A DNA stretch of 64,000 bases. It comes from Thermococcus celer Vu 13 = JCM 8558 (lineage in GTDB: Archaea > Methanobacteriota_B > Thermococci > Thermococcales > Thermococcaceae). Numbering within the stretch: the first letter of the stretch is position 1; each line of letters starts with the position of its first letter. The notes beneath the pieces were generated by a model. It worked only from the letters and a program-made list of their open reading frames with translations, had not been told where the DNA came from and did no database searches. The position numbers were made by a program, and so were the translations under genes. Below, piece by piece: positions 16,432-26,462 of this stretch. The DNA lies in NCBI RefSeq assembly GCF_002214365.1, contig NZ_CP014854.1:1-64000 (forward strand), read 5' to 3'.

Positions 16432-17220
16432 TCAAACTATCCTCGTGCCGAAGCCGTCCCCCCTTATCGCCCCGCTCAACCTCCCCCTAACCTTGCCGTT
16501 CACGAACCAGACCTCCGAGTGCTCCGCTATCTTCTCCGCCTCTCTAAGCTTATTGCAGATGCCGCCCGTGACGTCGGTTCCCGCGGCGGTGCAGTTAAGC
16601 CTCTCGAGGAGCGCGGGTATCCCCTCCCTCGGAAGGTTCTGGATGAGTTTCCCCTCGCCGGGCCTTCCGTCGTAGATCCCGTCGACGTCCATCAGGAAGA
16701 TGACCTTATCCGGCTCGAGCATCCTGGCGAGGTAGGTTATTATCTGGTCCCCCGAGAGGATGTCGATGCCCTTCGAGAGGTCTATCGACACGTCGCCGAA
16801 GAGAACCGGGATGAACTTCAGCTCCAGGAGCCTCTTCAAAACCTCGAGGTCCCCGTAAGCCACTTCCCCGTTCTCGGTGATGAAGACCGAAGAGGTCGAG
16901 ACGGAGAAGGCCGGCAGACCCTTGCGGACGAACGCGTCTATAAAACGGGCGTTGGCCCTCAGCATGGCCTCATGGGTCAGCGTGAAGCCCATCCTCCTGA
17001 AGTCCGCGGTAGCCGGATCCTCAGGAAGGCCCTCCCGTATTCCGTACCTCTTCGCCTCCGGGTGCCCGAAGCTCCCGCCCCCGTGGACGACTATGAAGTC
17101 CTCGCCCGGGTAAAAGCTGGCCAGCTCCCTCGCTATGCTCCGAACGACCTCGCCCTTGAAGTTCTCCGGCTCACCCCTCTTATCGCTGAAGACGCTCCCC
17201 CCGACCTTAACGATTATCAT
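16432..17220 (-). CDS. Isopentenyl phosphate kinase
   Basis: Phosphorylates isopentenyl phosphate to isopentenyl diphosphate, the last kinase step of the archaeal mevalonate route. The 262-residue amino-acid-kinase-fold protein starts MIIVKVGGS and has HGGGSFGH (46-53), whose last histidine is the hallmark of this enzyme, and GTDVTGGI near residue 210 for nucleotide binding. The ATG at 17220 overlaps the mevalonate kinase stop by 4 bp (ATGA), which fixes the start. It sits between mevalonate kinase and IDI-2 on the same strand. Confidence 0.93.
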   Translation of the reverse strand: MIIVKVGGSVFSDKRGEPENFKGEVVRSIARELASFYPGEDFIVVHGGGSFGHPEAKRYGIREGLPEDPATADFRRMGFTLTHEAMLRANARFIDAFVRKGLPAFSVSTSSVFITENGEVAYGDLEVLKRLLELKFIPVLFGDVSIDLSKGIDILSGDQIITYLARMLEPDKVIFLMDVDGIYDGRPGEGKLIQNLPREGIPALLERLNCTAAGTDVTGGICNKLREAEKIAEHSEVWFVNGKVRGRLSGAIRGDGFGTRIV

Positions 17221-18218
17221 GGGAGGACCTCCTCGATCCTGAGCCCCTCGCGGCTTATCTTCGTTATCATCGGCGTTCCGCCCGCTATGGTTATCGCCGT
17301 CGCGACCTCGCTCTGCTTCTCCGGGGCCAGGGCGTACATGCAACCCCCGCCGCCTGCTCCCGTTATCTTGGCCCCAAGAGCGCCGGCGGTCCGGGCGGCG
17401 TACACCAGCTCGCTGAGCTTCTTCGTCGAGACCCCGAGGGCGTCAAGGAGACCGTGGTTGATGTTCATTAGCCGGCCGAGTTTCTGGAAGCGCACCCCAT
17501 CCTCGATATCCGAGAGGAGAACGTCCCTGGCCTTCTCAACTATCTTGCCCATGGCCGTGAGTATGGGCTCGACTATCTCCGGCATCTCCTCGTAGGTTCT
17601 CCTGACCATGGCAACGAGCTCCTTAGTTGAGCCGCTCGAACCGGTGTAGCCGACGACTACGGGCAGTTCCATGAAGGGAAGACGCTCGAATCTCCCGCCC
17701 TCGTAGTGGATGAAGCCGCCGATGGCAGAGACAGTGGGATCGATACCGCTCGACGCCCCCTGGACGAGGAGCTCGACCCTGTGACCGAGCCTTCCGATCT
17801 CCTCGTTCGAGAGCTCGAGGCCCAGGAGCTTTGAAACGGCACCTATGGTGGCGACCGCGACGGCCGCGGAGCTCCCGAGACCGGCACCGACGGGAATCTG
17901 AGAGGTTATCGAGACCGTTACGCCCCTGCTCCTATCCGCCTCGTCCCTGACGAGCTCTATCGCCTGACGGACGTAGCTGAGGACTTCGGCCGCCTTCCCG
18001 TAGTCGCTCTCGAAATATATCTCGTCCTCGGAGAACGAGACGGTCAAACCGGGCGTTTTTATGTCCCTCGCTTCGATTTTAATCGCGCCGTTATCGTTGA
18101 ACCTGGCCTGGACGTAGGTTCTGAGGTCTATCGCCGCGGCTATCGCGGGCTTTCCATAGACGACGCTGTGCTCGCCGAAGAGGATGATTTTAGCGGGCGC
18201 GGAAGCCAGAACCCTCAT
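17217..18218 (-). CDS. mvk: Mevalonate kinase
   Basis: GHMP-family kinase that converts mevalonate to 5-phosphomevalonate. The 333-residue protein opens with [14 protein letters not shown] (substrate and ATP region), has the phosphate loop [13 protein letters not shown] around residues 108-122, and ends with the GHMP C-terminal motif [14 protein letters not shown]. Length and motifs match the archaeal enzymes. It is the first gene of an operon with isopentenyl phosphate kinase. The adjacent nucleotidyltransferase gene upstream lies 79 bp away. Confidence 0.95.
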   Translation of the reverse strand: MRVLASAPAKIILFGEHSVVYGKPAIAAAIDLRTYVQARFNDNGAIKIEARDIKTPGLTVSFSEDEIYFESDYGKAAEVLSYVRQAIELVRDEADRSRGVTVSITSQIPVGAGLGSSAAVAVATIGAVSKLLGLELSNEEIGRLGHRVELLVQGASSGIDPTVSAIGGFIHYEGGRFERLPFMELPVVVGYTGSSGSTKELVAMVRRTYEEMPEIVEPILTAMGKIVEKARDVLLSDIEDGVRFQKLGRLMNINHGLLDALGVSTKKLSELVYAARTAGALGAKITGAGGGGCMYALAPEKQSEVATAITIAGGTPMITKISREGLRIEEVLP

Positions 18219-18297
18219 CCTCGACCCTCCAGGAAGTTTTTAACTGATTTTTGATTTTCAGGTAAAATCCCAACGTTAAAAAACATCGGCTCGACCC

Positions 18298-18714
18298 TCA
18301 TTCTATCGCCTCCAGCCCAAGGTAGTCGTAATGGTAACGCTTGAAGTCCTCCCACTCCTTGATGGTTTCGTAGGCGAGGTCGTAGAGGAAGGTCTCGTCC
18401 CTGCAGAACAGAACGAGGCCCTTCAGGCACTCCTTCCTGACGAAGAAGGGCAACAGGCTGAAGATCTGCACGTCGTAGTTGTCCGGAAGCTCCCCGAGGA
18501 CCCTCATCCTGAATTCGAAGGCCTCCCTCCTCGTGCCCTTGTAGTAAACGCAGAGATCAACGTCGCTGTCCTTCCGGGCCTCCCCCCTCGCGTGGGAGCC
18601 GAAGAGAATGACGAACCTAACCCGGTCCCCGCCCAGCTCGAGCATCTTCCTCAGGGCATCGTTTAGCTCCATGTTTGAAAGATAGGGAGAGGCATTTATG
18701 GCCTTTTCGTTCAT
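18298..18714 (-). CDS. MNT-type nucleotidyltransferase domain protein
   Basis: A 138-residue protein of the small nucleotidyltransferase family, with [18 protein letters not shown] (the GSxxRG...DxD metal and nucleotide signature). Members act as antitoxins (AMP-transferases of the MNT/HEPN systems) or as stand-alone enzymes. No HEPN partner gene is adjacent, although the C-terminal half (helical, ending [12 protein letters not shown]) might carry a remnant interaction domain. The chosen ATG overlaps the stop of the upstream MEMO-like gene as ATGA; an internal Met at 18672 is a weaker alternative. Confidence 0.75.
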   Translation of the reverse strand: MNEKAINASPYLSNMELNDALRKMLELGGDRVRFVILFGSHARGEARKDSDVDLCVYYKGTRREAFEFRMRVLGELPDNYDVQIFSLLPFFVRKECLKGLVLFCRDETFLYDLAYETIKEWEDFKRYHYDYLGLEAIE

Positions 18715-19592
18715 CGCCTGAAGACGATGCTCGCGTAGCCGACCACCGCGTCGGTCGAACGGCTCACCTCGTAACTTGTCGTGTAGTGGAGCAGTTCCGC
18801 CTCAACGGCCCCCGCCAGACGCGAGTAAACAATAGCCGCCCCGACCCCACCGGGCCCGCACATCGTGTGGTTCATCTCCCTCAGCTCGCGGAACATCCCC
18901 ACAACGTCGAAGTCGAGGATCCTCCGTATCACTCTGAAGTCCCACTCCTTTATCCTGTGCGGGAGCTCCTCGGCCCTGGCACTGAAGGGCACGTAGCCGT
19001 ACATCGGCCCGTAGTGCATGAAGTCCGTGCTCGCCATCACCACGACGTCCCTGTCGAGCTCCTTAGCGGCTTCGAAGATGGCCTTCCCGAGGTCTTCGGC
19101 GACTTCCTCGTCCTGGATTCCGAGGGTTATCGGGACTATCCTGACGTCCCTACCGGCCCTCTCCGCCAGGTGCTGGATGAAGGGCACCTGAACCTCCACC
19201 GAGTGCTCGTACCTGTGGGCCAGGTCGTCGAGGTCCGCGATGCCGGAGAGCTTGGCTATGGCCCTGGCCATCTCAGAGTCAACTTCAACGTCGCCCAGGG
19301 GCGTGCGCCACTTTCCGGCTGGATAGACAGCTATCGGCGAGCCCAGCCCCGTGTGGTTGGGTCCGAGGATAACGAACGTCTCGGGAAGGCCGTCCTCGAA
19401 GATGGCTTTGTAGGTTCTTGAGGCCGTGTAACCCGAGAAGACGTAGCCGGCGTGTGGGGCCACGCCCGCGGTTATCCTCCTCTCGCTTCCCTCCTCACCG
19501 AGGTCGCCGAAGAACCGCTCCAGCAGCCCGATGAGCTCATCTCCAGAGGGATAAAAGCTACCCGCGACGGCAGGATACCTTACCTCAGGCAT
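18711..19592 (-). CDS. MEMO1/AmmeMemoRadiSam protein B family protein
   Basis: A 293-residue protein of the MEMO family, which has the extradiol-dioxygenase LigB fold. Conserved elements are AGSFYPSG near the N-terminus, [22 protein letters not shown], and STDFMHYGP. Human MEMO1 has been reported to bind iron or copper. In archaea the protein often occurs with AMMECR1 and a radical SAM enzyme, neither of which is adjacent here. The archaeal function is unknown. It forms an operon with the nucleotidyltransferase gene by a 4-bp overlap. Confidence 0.9.
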   Translation of the reverse strand: MPEVRYPAVAGSFYPSGDELIGLLERFFGDLGEEGSERRITAGVAPHAGYVFSGYTASRTYKAIFEDGLPETFVILGPNHTGLGSPIAVYPAGKWRTPLGDVEVDSEMARAIAKLSGIADLDDLAHRYEHSVEVQVPFIQHLAERAGRDVRIVPITLGIQDEEVAEDLGKAIFEAAKELDRDVVVMASTDFMHYGPMYGYVPFSARAEELPHRIKEWDFRVIRRILDFDVVGMFRELREMNHTMCGPGGVGAAIVYSRLAGAVEAELLHYTTSYEVSRSTDAVVGYASIVFRR

Positions 19593-19626
19593 TCCCTCAC
19601 CTCCGCCTCTCTTTGGTGTTCAGACC

Positions 19627-20703
19627 TTAAATACCTTCCACACCCTTCAGCCCGGAACCCGTGAGCGGGAGAAGAACGCTCGAGCCCGAGCGTATGAAAC
19701 TCCTCTTCCGGAGCTCCCACAGGGCCGCGAGAACCGTTGCCGAGGTTGGCTCCACAGGGAAGCCCCGTTCCCAGAGCCACCTCAACGCCCGCTCTATCCC
19801 GGGGTCGCCGACGCTTACGCAGGTTCCGCCGGTTTCGTCCAGAACGGCCTCCATCTCTTCAAGCCTCGGCGGTTCGGTTATCGCTATCCCCTCCGCGAGG
19901 TGGCTTTTCCGGGTGGAGCGCTCGCAGAGGCTCTCGTAGCCTTCGGCCTGAACCGCCACAAAGGTCGGGAGCTCGTCTATCTCGCCCATGCTCCTCAGCT
20001 CCGAGAACCCCTTCCAGAGGCCGAGGAAGAGGGTCCCGCTCCCCGCTGGAGAGATGACGTAATCGGGAACGCCGGCCTGTTCGTAGGCCTCAAGAGCTGC
20101 AACCTTTGTCCCCTCGAGGAAATAGGGGTTGAGCCAGTGGGATACGTAGGCTATCCCTTTTTCTTTGGAGAAGCTCACGGCCTCCCGGTGGACGGCCATC
20201 CTGTCGCCTTCGACGACGTGAAGCTCAGCGCCAAGTCTTCTCAGAAGGGCGAGCTTTCCCGGGCTCGTGTGCTCTGGAACGAAGAGGTGGGCCCTTATCC
20301 CCTCCATCCTCGAAAAGGCGGCCAGACTTATCGCTGCGTTGCCGGAGCTGTCGAGGACAACCTCGGTGATGCTTTCTCCCTTCAGTTTGGCCACGGTTAC
20401 GTAAGTTCCTCGATCCTTGAAGGAACCGGTCGGCTGGAGATATTCGAGTTTGAAGAGCGCGGTAACGCCGTTAACCTTCAGCCGGGAAACCGGTGTTATC
20501 GAAGGAACCAGCCGCGGGAGATGCTCTTCCGAAACGGGAATGAACGCAAGGTATCTCCTCATGTCGGGATAATTACGCAGGCCCCCTGAGAAGTCCGCCG
20601 GAAGTTCACGCGCTACCGTTAACGTGCCCCCGCATTCGCAGGTTAGCCTGAAATCCTCGGGATACTTCCTTCCGCATCTGGAGCACACCAGCACCGGAAC
20701 CAC
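19627..20703 (-). CDS. Threonine synthase-like PLP enzyme
   Basis: A pyridoxal-phosphate enzyme of the threonine synthase/tryptophan synthase beta fold, 358 residues from the likely GTG start at 20703 (VPVLVCSRCG). A zinc-ribbon-like N-terminus has CSRC and CEC. The PLP lysine lies in GSFKDRG, the cofactor-binding loop is SSGNAA, and GSGTLFLG binds the phosphate. The frame is open much further upstream but that would cross the divergent uridine phosphorylase promoter and start region, so the longer version is rejected. Threonine synthase paralogues are common in Thermococcales and the precise substrate is uncertain. No clear ribosome binding site is visible, so the mRNA may be leaderless. Confidence 0.8.
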   Translation of the reverse strand: MVPVLVCSRCGRKYPEDFRLTCECGGTLTVARELPADFSGGLRNYPDMRRYLAFIPVSEEHLPRLVPSITPVSRLKVNGVTALFKLEYLQPTGSFKDRGTYVTVAKLKGESITEVVLDSSGNAAISLAAFSRMEGIRAHLFVPEHTSPGKLALLRRLGAELHVVEGDRMAVHREAVSFSKEKGIAYVSHWLNPYFLEGTKVAALEAYEQAGVPDYVISPAGSGTLFLGLWKGFSELRSMGEIDELPTFVAVQAEGYESLCERSTRKSHLAEGIAITEPPRLEEMEAVLDETGGTCVSVGDPGIERALRWLWERGFPVEPTSATVLAALWELRKRSFIRSGSSVLLPLTGSGLKGVEGI

Positions 20704-20763
20704 CCAAGACTTTTTAGGAGAGGCGTTGATATCTATGGCACAGAGGATAAAAAGGTGGTCGTC

Positions 20764-21600
20764 ATGGGAGAGAAGTTCGTTTCGGCCGAGAGGCCCCAGA
20801 CCGAGGAGGGCTACCAGTACCACATCGCCTGCAGGCCGGGGGACGTCGCGAGGTACGTCCTGCTCCCCGGGGATCCGGAGAGGGTTCCGAAGATAAGCGC
20901 CCTCTGGGACGAGGCGAGGGAGATAGCCTTCCACAGGGAGTACAGAACGCACACCGGGAAGTACAGGGGGGTTCCGATAAGCGTCACCTCGACTGGGATA
21001 GGTGGTCCCTCGACCGCCATAGCGGTGGAGGAGCTGGCGGCGATAGGCGCGGACACCTTCATCAGGGTAGGCTCGACCGGCGCGATACAGCCGGGGATGG
21101 AGATAGGGGACCTCATAATAGCAAAGGCGGCGGTCAGGCTCGAGGGAACCTCAAAGCAGTACGTCCGCGTTGAGTACCCGGCCGTTGCAGACCTCGAGGT
21201 CACGCTCGCATTAATCGAGGCCGCGGAGACGCTGGGAATGCGCTACCACCTCGGCATAACGGCCTCGACGGACAGCTTTTACCTCGGTCAGGGGAGACCG
21301 GGATTAAACGGCTACTTCCCGAGCTTCGCGAGGAGCATAATGGACGACCTGAGGCAGGCCAACGTCACGAACTTCGAGATGGAGGCGGCGACCCTCTACA
21401 CACTGGCGAACATCTACGGCCTGCGGGCGGGGTGCGTCTGCGCGGTCTTCGCCAACCGCGTTACCGACGAGTTCGGAAAGGCTGGGGAGAAGGAGGCGGC
21501 CCAGGTCGCCAGTGAGGCCGTGAAGATACTCGCGGAGTGGGACGAGGAAAAGGAGAAGGCTGGAAAGAAAGTCTGGTTCCCTGGGCTGAGGAAGCTCTAA
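20764..21600 (+). CDS. udp: Uridine phosphorylase
   Basis: Splits uridine to uracil and ribose-1-phosphate, feeding the archaeal nucleoside degradation pathway. The 278-residue product of the nucleoside phosphorylase I family has LPGDPERV (phosphate), GIGGPSTAIAVEEL, RVGSTGAIQP and NFEMEAATLY (ribose-binding Glu-Met-Glu). The ATG at 20764 has GGTGG 6 nt upstream; a GTG 9 bp earlier is less likely. It is divergent from the threonine synthase-like gene with only 60 bp between. Uracil phosphoribosyltransferase, which would use the product, is at 62530..63198. Confidence 0.92.
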   Translation: MGEKFVSAERPQTEEGYQYHIACRPGDVARYVLLPGDPERVPKISALWDEAREIAFHREYRTHTGKYRGVPISVTSTGIGGPSTAIAVEELAAIGADTFIRVGSTGAIQPGMEIGDLIIAKAAVRLEGTSKQYVRVEYPAVADLEVTLALIEAAETLGMRYHLGITASTDSFYLGQGRPGLNGYFPSFARSIMDDLRQANVTNFEMEAATLYTLANIYGLRAGCVCAVFANRVTDEFGKAGEKEAAQVASEAVKILAEWDEEKEKAGKKVWFPGLRKL

Positions 21601-21642
21601 CGCCCCTTTAATTTTGTCCCTTGCCCAACCGATACCCGCCCT

Positions 21643-22258
21643 AAACAAACTTTTCGCCAGCGAGCTTCTATAAAAAGCTTGACAACAGCCTTTTGGGAAA
21701 AGGCTGGCGAAAAAAGGGTCCCTTCTCATAAAAGGCTGGGATGAGAGCGTGCACTCTAAAAGTTGGAGAATCAAAGAGGGATTAGCATTAAGACCAATCC
21801 CTGAACAGGTTTCACTTTTTATTCTGGCGTTCTCCGAACGCCTTGTGAGAGTGAAACACTACAAAATCAGTTTGAGCGTTAATCCACGCTAAAACACCGA
21901 ACTTTAAAACCGCACGCCAGTTTTCCGTCAACGCTTTCCCAAAGGGTTGTAATCAGCCTTTTGGGAAAAGGCTGGCGAAAAAATGGTGATTCCTTTTAAC
22001 TGCCCTCTCGTGAGTGTTTGCACCCTCAAACGGCCATTGAACTCCGAATTAAGATTAAAAGGCCAAATTCAAGGGGTTTAGGATTCTCCCGCGCTCCGAA
22101 GGAGCGCCATCCAAAAGCAAACCCCACTATAAAAGCTTTTAAGAAGGGTGAATTCAAAACCCAAGAGCAGTCTTTATCTTTAGCAAACACCCTTAAACTG
22201 CTCCTTGAAAAAAGAATCACGACCTTTCCGTCAACGCTTTCGCAAGAAAGGGTTGCTA
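21643..22258 (-). repeat. tRNA-linked modular repeat, copy 1
   Basis: About 616 bp that abut the 3' end of the tRNA-Val gene. Read away from the tRNA it has module B (22030-22130, hairpin GCGCTCCTTCGGAGCGC), then a 7-bp stem GCCTTTT/AAAAGGC, module C (GTGCGGTTTTAAAGTTCGG..., hairpin at 21826-21842), then a second AGCCTTTTCCCAAAAGGCT hairpin near 21687-21706. All frames contain stops, so no protein is expected. Homologous copies lie at 52645..53339 and 61893..62512. This copy has GGCGTTC/GAACGCC at 21826-21842 where the others have GGCGCCC/GGGCGCC, two compensatory pair changes. Confidence 0.85.
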
Positions 22259-22336
22259 TGGTGGGCCCGCGGGGATTCGAACCCCGGACCTCCACCTTGT
22301 CAGGGTGGCGTCATAACCAGTCTAGACCACGGGCCC
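22259..22336 (-). tRNA. tRNA-Val (GAC)
   Basis: A cloverleaf on the minus strand: acceptor GGGCCCG/CGGGCCC, anticodon stem CCACC/GGTGG with loop CTGACAA (anticodon GAC), TPC arm CGGGG-TTCGAAT-CCCCG, discriminator A and encoded CCA (22261-22259). It lies 10 bp behind tRNA-Ala and is probably on the same transcript. Copy 1 of the modular repeat starts immediately after its CCA. Confidence 0.96.
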
Positions 22337-22346
22337 AACCCAGGGA

Positions 22347-22424
<78 letters not shown>

Positions 22425-22459
22425 ACTCCCAAAGACGCCGTAATCACCTATCGGAGTGG

Positions 22460-22470
22460 GTTTATAAATC
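22460..22470 (-). promoter_or_regulatory. TATA box of the tRNA-Ala/tRNA-Val transcript
   Basis: GATTTATAAAC on the minus strand, about 40 bp before the tRNA-Ala 5' end, the usual archaeal distance for a short-leader tRNA transcript. Confidence 0.7.
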
Positions 22471-22547
22471 TTGCGGTCAGCCGTTCCGTTTAGACTTCTA
22501 TCGAAAAGTTAATATTGTGGTTTTACCTTCCCTCTTCGGGTGAGCCC

Positions 22548-23941
22548 ATGAACCCACTCACCGAGGCCATGAGAATTAAAGACGAGATAGTATCCTGGAG
22601 AAGGGACTTCCACATGCACCCCGAGCTCGGCTACGAGGAGGAGAGAACCTCAAGGATAGTGGAGAAACACCTCCGCGGGTGGGGGTACAGGATAAAACGC
22701 GTCGGAACGGGAATAATCGCGGACATTGGCGAAGGAGAGAAGACGATAGCGTTGAGGGCGGACATGGACGCTCTACCCGTTCAGGAGGAGAACGACGTTC
22801 CGTACAGGTCGCGCGTTCCCGGGAAGATGCACGCCTGCGGCCACGACGCACACACCGCCATGCTCCTCGGAGCCGCGAAGATAATCTCGGAGCACGTAGA
22901 TGAGTTCAATGGGAGGGTGAGGCTCGTCTTCCAGCCGGCCGAGGAGGGGGGCAACGGGGCCGTGAAGATGATAGAAGGAGGGGCGTTAGATGGCGTTGAC
23001 GCTATCTTTGGCCTCCACGTCTGGCATGACCTCCCCAGCGGTGTAATCGGAATAAGGGAGGGGCCGTTTCTGGCGGGGGCTGGTTTCTTTGAGGTCCGGG
23101 TAATAGGAAAAGGTGGCCACGGTGCCTCACCACACCAGACGGTTGATCCGATCCCGGTAGCGGCGGAGGCGGTACTCGCACTCCAGACGATAGTCAGCAG
23201 GAACGTGCCCCCCATCGATACCGGGGTGGTCAGCGTTACCTCGATACACGCCGGAACGGCCTTCAACGTGATCCCCGAGGAGGTCGAGATGAAGGGGACC
23301 ATACGGTTCTTCAAGGATGAGATAGGTGAGCTGATCCGGAAGCGCATGGAGGAGATATTCGAAGGCGTCTCAAGGGCTCATGGCGCTTCCCACGAGCTGT
23401 CCATAAAAGAACTCGTCCCGCCGACCGTTAACGATGGGGGGATGGCCCGCTTTGCCAGAAAAGTGGCCGAAAAGTACGGTTTGAGATACGGCGATGTCGA
23501 GCCGACCATGGGCGCCGAGGACTTCTCCTTCTACCTCCAGAAGGTTCCGGGAGCGTTCCTGGCCCTTGGAATCTACAACGAAGAGAGGGGGATAATATAC
23601 CCGTTCTGGTTAGCCGTAACTTTTGTAAATATTGTTACGGTTAACCTTCCCTCCTCAGGCTTCATTGGAGGGCTTTCGGGGGGAACGGAAACTCCCCACA
23701 TCTTCGCCACAACCCCCTCCCCAGTCCCCATTCGGGCTTAAAACCCCACATATCGGGGACATCAATAGTTAAACACGGAGCTATTTAAAGTTTTTTGAAA
23801 AAACAAAAATATTCAAATGTTGTGATAGCTACTATTTAGAGAACAGCCCACCACCATCCGCGCTTCGACGTTGACGAGGAAGTGCTCCACCTCGGCACGG
23901 CGATGGAGGTTGCCTTAGCCCTCGAGTTCCTGAGAGGTTAA
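22548..23941 (+). pseudogene. M20 amidohydrolase split by an insertion
   Basis: A peptidase M20D (N-acyl-amino-acid amidohydrolase or carboxypeptidase) with metal ligands in ACGHDAHTAML and PAEEGGNGA, a dimerisation domain, and MGAEDFSFYL. Normal sequence runs to GIIYP at 23603, then 245 bp of unrelated DNA intervene. The expected ending, HHHPRFDVDEE followed by LHLGTAMEVALALEFL, resumes at 23849 in another frame and stops at 23941. The removed part carries the last conserved His metal ligand, so the product (which would run on to a stop at 23741 with an unrelated tail) should be inactive. The start ATG at 22548 has GGGTGA upstream. The rest of the gene is undamaged, so the event looks recent. 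Confidence 0.88.
23604..23848. mobile_element. 245-bp non-coding insertion, possible miniature transposon
   Basis: Insertion inside the amidohydrolase gene, bounded exactly by comparison with the interrupted protein. It begins GTTCTGGTTA and ends TTTAGAGAAC followed by AGCC, so GTTCT/AGAAC form a very short terminal inverted repeat, with a possible CC target duplication. Near the left end is a long inverted repeat, GGTTAGCCGTAAC (23608-23620) and GTTACGGTTAACC (23634-23646), 12 of 13 paired. No ORF of note lies within. It resembles a MITE or an IS-derived solo end. The parent element is not in this window. Confidence 0.7.
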
Positions 23942-23986
23942 GTCCTTTCCTTTGTTTCGGGGCCTCCTTTTTATCCCATCTCAGCG

Positions 23987-24697
23987 TTACTCCATGTAAC
24001 CGAACTCCCTCAGCACGTGGAGGATCCCCTCGGCCCCACCCGCGCCGTATGTCTTCTCCGTCACGTAGTCGGCCTCCCCCTTCAGGCTCTCCGGGGCCTG
24101 ACCGACCGCGACGCGGTAACCGACGACGCGGAAGGCGTCGAGATCGTTCTCGCCGTCCCCGACGTGGGCAACTTCCCTCGGCTTTATCCCGAGCACCTCG
24201 CAGGCCTTCTCTATTCCCGTCCCCTTGTTTATCCATGGTTTCTTGACGTGTATCGCGAAGCCGGAGTCAACGGCGATTAGATTAAGCCCGAGCTCCTTGA
24301 TCAGTTCCCTTACCGCCTCGACCGGGACCGTCCTGAGAATAACGAGCCCCGCCTTTCTCTCCGGCATCGAGAAACTCAGGATGGCCCCGGGATAGCGCTT
24401 CTTCACCTCGCTCCACAGGATCCACTCCTCGTCCATCGTCGTGAGGTAGACCCTCTTCCTCAGCCTGCCGTCCTTGATGGATAACGCCCCGCCGTCCTCC
24501 GCCACCACCGGCCCGCTGGTCCCTATCATTATCGCCATCGCCTCGGCGAAGGGAACGGAATTGCCGGTGACGAGCATAACGGGAACGCCGAGGCTTTCAG
24601 CGAGCCTTATCGCCCTCATGGCCTCCTCGTGGAGTCGCCTATCCGGGTAGGTTATGGTACCGTCTATGTCCAGGGATATCGCCTTCACCCGCCCCAT
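23987..24697 (-). CDS. Phosphoglycolate phosphatase, archaeal type
   Basis: HAD-superfamily phosphatase of the Cof/TA0175 group that hydrolyses 2-phosphoglycolate. Motif I is SLDIDGTIT near the start, motif II is LVTGNS, the conserved lysine precedes GTGIEKACE, and motif III is [12 protein letters not shown]. The start was placed at MGRVKAIS, which has GGTGG 7 nt upstream; a GTG three codons earlier is possible. The 236-residue length is usual. It sits alone between the broken amidohydrolase and truD. Confidence 0.88.
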   Translation of the reverse strand: MGRVKAISLDIDGTITYPDRRLHEEAMRAIRLAESLGVPVMLVTGNSVPFAEAMAIMIGTSGPVVAEDGGALSIKDGRLRKRVYLTTMDEEWILWSEVKKRYPGAILSFSMPERKAGLVILRTVPVEAVRELIKELGLNLIAVDSGFAIHVKKPWINKGTGIEKACEVLGIKPREVAHVGDGENDLDAFRVVGYRVAVGQAPESLKGEADYVTEKTYGAGGAEGILHVLREFGYME

Positions 24698-24775
24698 CTT
24701 TACCACCGTTGAAGTTCAATAACATTCAGCGCTCACATAAATGGTTTTGGCGTTTAACCTTAATCCCCGGCGGGC

Positions 24776-26023
24776 TCAGTGGTCCTTGGTTATCTCCCTG
24801 AGAACGCTCGTCGCGTAGACTCCCTTCGGAAGGAAGAACCTGAAGCACATGCCCGTCCCGGGAACGTAGCCGTAGGTCATGCCGAGGGGCCTGATGAGCA
24901 ACTCCCTCCTCCCGCCGGGTTCTCTCATGGGCTTCGGGAGTTTTTTGAAGGCTTCCGGGTTAATCCCTTCCTCCTCCAGAATCCCGCGCTCGAGCTCTCC
25001 CGGAAGACCCGCCGCCCTCCGCATGGCGAAGCCGAAGAGGGGCCCCGAGACCATCGCCCGGTTCTTCCTTATCTTTCCGTTGACGAAATTTACGTTGGTC
25101 TCAGTTACGCGGTAGGTCCTGTCGCGGTATGGAATTCCCCCCTTGACCCCAACCACGATGTCCCCCACCAGGGCCTCGTTCAGCGGTAGCTCCTCGATGC
25201 GCCTCGAGAGGTAGAGGTTGAAGAGGTAGCTCTGGTAGGCGTGGATGAAGATGCGCATTATCGGGAGCGGAAGGCTCAGGAAGGCCTTCTTCCAGCTTCC
25301 CGTCTCCTTGTAGCGGTGAAGGAGCGTCCTCTCGTAGCGCAGGAAGTTCGGGAACTCCTCGAGGGCCCTCTCCACATCCCCACTCTCCCAGAAGTTCCTC
25401 CTCGCCTCGTCGCCCTCCATCCCACCACCATGGGCCCCGAGGAAGAGCCTCGCCGCGCCCTCAAAGTCCCCCCTGAGTAACAGCTTTCCGATGAGGTGGT
25501 TCGTAACGCGCCTCTCACCGAAGCGCTGGTAGCCGAAGTAGTTGGGAAAACCGCCCTTCTCCCTGAGTTCGCGGATTATCTCCCTCGTCAGCCCAAAGGC
25601 GCTCTCATCGACGTCCCGCACGATTATCCTGAACCGGTTTCCAAGGAGGTGGCCGAGCTTTATGAAGCGGCCGTAGGAGACGAACCTCAGCTCGATGTCC
25701 CTTATCCTGACGTTCTCAACCCTTTCCTTTGCCTCGGCCGGCACGCTCACGTACTGGTGGGTCACCGCGTGCCTGTCCTTCGTCCCGGCGAAGCCTACAT
25801 CGCGGTAACTTATCCCGGCTCGCTTCGCTATCTCCTTGACGGCGCTCATCGTGTCCCAGTTGCGTTTTTTCAGGAGGAAGATGGCGTTTTTCCTCCCCTC
25901 GAATATCGCCGGTAAAGGCTCCTCGATGACGACGAAGTCCTCCGGTTGGGCTTTGATTCGCCCGCCGATGCCGGGCCCCTTGCTCAGATACCTAAACCGG
26001 GAGAAGAACTCGCGGTGGTCCAT
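24776..26023 (-). CDS. truD: tRNA pseudouridine synthase D
   Basis: Makes pseudouridine at position 13 (and in archaea perhaps others) of tRNA. The 415-residue protein has the catalytic motif GTKDRHA (80-86) with nucleophile Asp83, the NRF motif in [11 protein letters not shown], and NYFGYQRFG, all characteristic of TruD. The middle insertion domain (about 160-330) is the normal TRUD domain. It begins only 3 bp after the stop of peptidyl-tRNA hydrolase, forming a two-gene tRNA-quality operon. Confidence 0.95.
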   Translation of the reverse strand: MDHREFFSRFRYLSKGPGIGGRIKAQPEDFVVIEEPLPAIFEGRKNAIFLLKKRNWDTMSAVKEIAKRAGISYRDVGFAGTKDRHAVTHQYVSVPAEAKERVENVRIRDIELRFVSYGRFIKLGHLLGNRFRIIVRDVDESAFGLTREIIRELREKGGFPNYFGYQRFGERRVTNHLIGKLLLRGDFEGAARLFLGAHGGGMEGDEARRNFWESGDVERALEEFPNFLRYERTLLHRYKETGSWKKAFLSLPLPIMRIFIHAYQSYLFNLYLSRRIEELPLNEALVGDIVVGVKGGIPYRDRTYRVTETNVNFVNGKIRKNRAMVSGPLFGFAMRRAAGLPGELERGILEEEGINPEAFKKLPKPMREPGGRRELLIRPLGMTYGYVPGTGMCFRFFLPKGVYATSVLREITKDH

Positions 26024-26026
26024 GGC

Positions 26027-26383
26027 TCACACCAGTTTTAAATGTCCGGTAACCCTGTCAACCAGCTCTTCCGGGGCCGGCCCGATGGCCAGGACGGTTA
26101 TCGTACCCGGGGGTATCTCGGTTAGTCCGGCGTCCCTGATGAGCGCCGTCGGGATGTCGAGCTTCTCGGCCTGAGCCTTCAGCTCGAATAGGCTTTTCTC
26201 GTTCTCCGCCTTGACGACGACCTTCTTCTGCCCCTCGTGGAACCAGGCCTTGAACCACTCGGGTTTCTCCTTCTGGGCCTTGAGGGCGGCGGTTACGGCA
26301 CCGTGGGCCACCTGAACAGCGAACTTGCCCCTGCTGAGTTTCAGATCCTTCCTCGCCACGATGACCTGCTTGTACCGGAACAT
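26027..26383 (-). CDS. pth2: Peptidyl-tRNA hydrolase, Pth2 type
   Basis: Releases peptides from peptidyl-tRNAs that drop off ribosomes. The 118-residue archaeal/eukaryotic Pth2 fold is recognised from YKQVIVARKDLKLSRGK at the start, VQVAHGAV (active-site region with His), IRDAGLTEIPPGTITVLAIGP and the C-terminal VTGHLKLV. It is the first gene of the operon with truD. Confidence 0.95.
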   Translation of the reverse strand: MFRYKQVIVARKDLKLSRGKFAVQVAHGAVTAALKAQKEKPEWFKAWFHEGQKKVVVKAENEKSLFELKAQAEKLDIPTALIRDAGLTEIPPGTITVLAIGPAPEELVDRVTGHLKLV

Positions 26384-26462
26384 GGTCCATCCCGGATAGG
26401 ATGGGAACGGGAGCTTATAAACTTAAGGAGGGTAATGGAAGAGAAGAAAAGGGGCAAAACCT

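Noticed and set aside
18298-18714. MNT/HEPN toxin-antitoxin pair
   Set aside because: Only the nucleotidyltransferase is present; neighbouring genes are MEMO-like and mevalonate kinase, with no HEPN gene.
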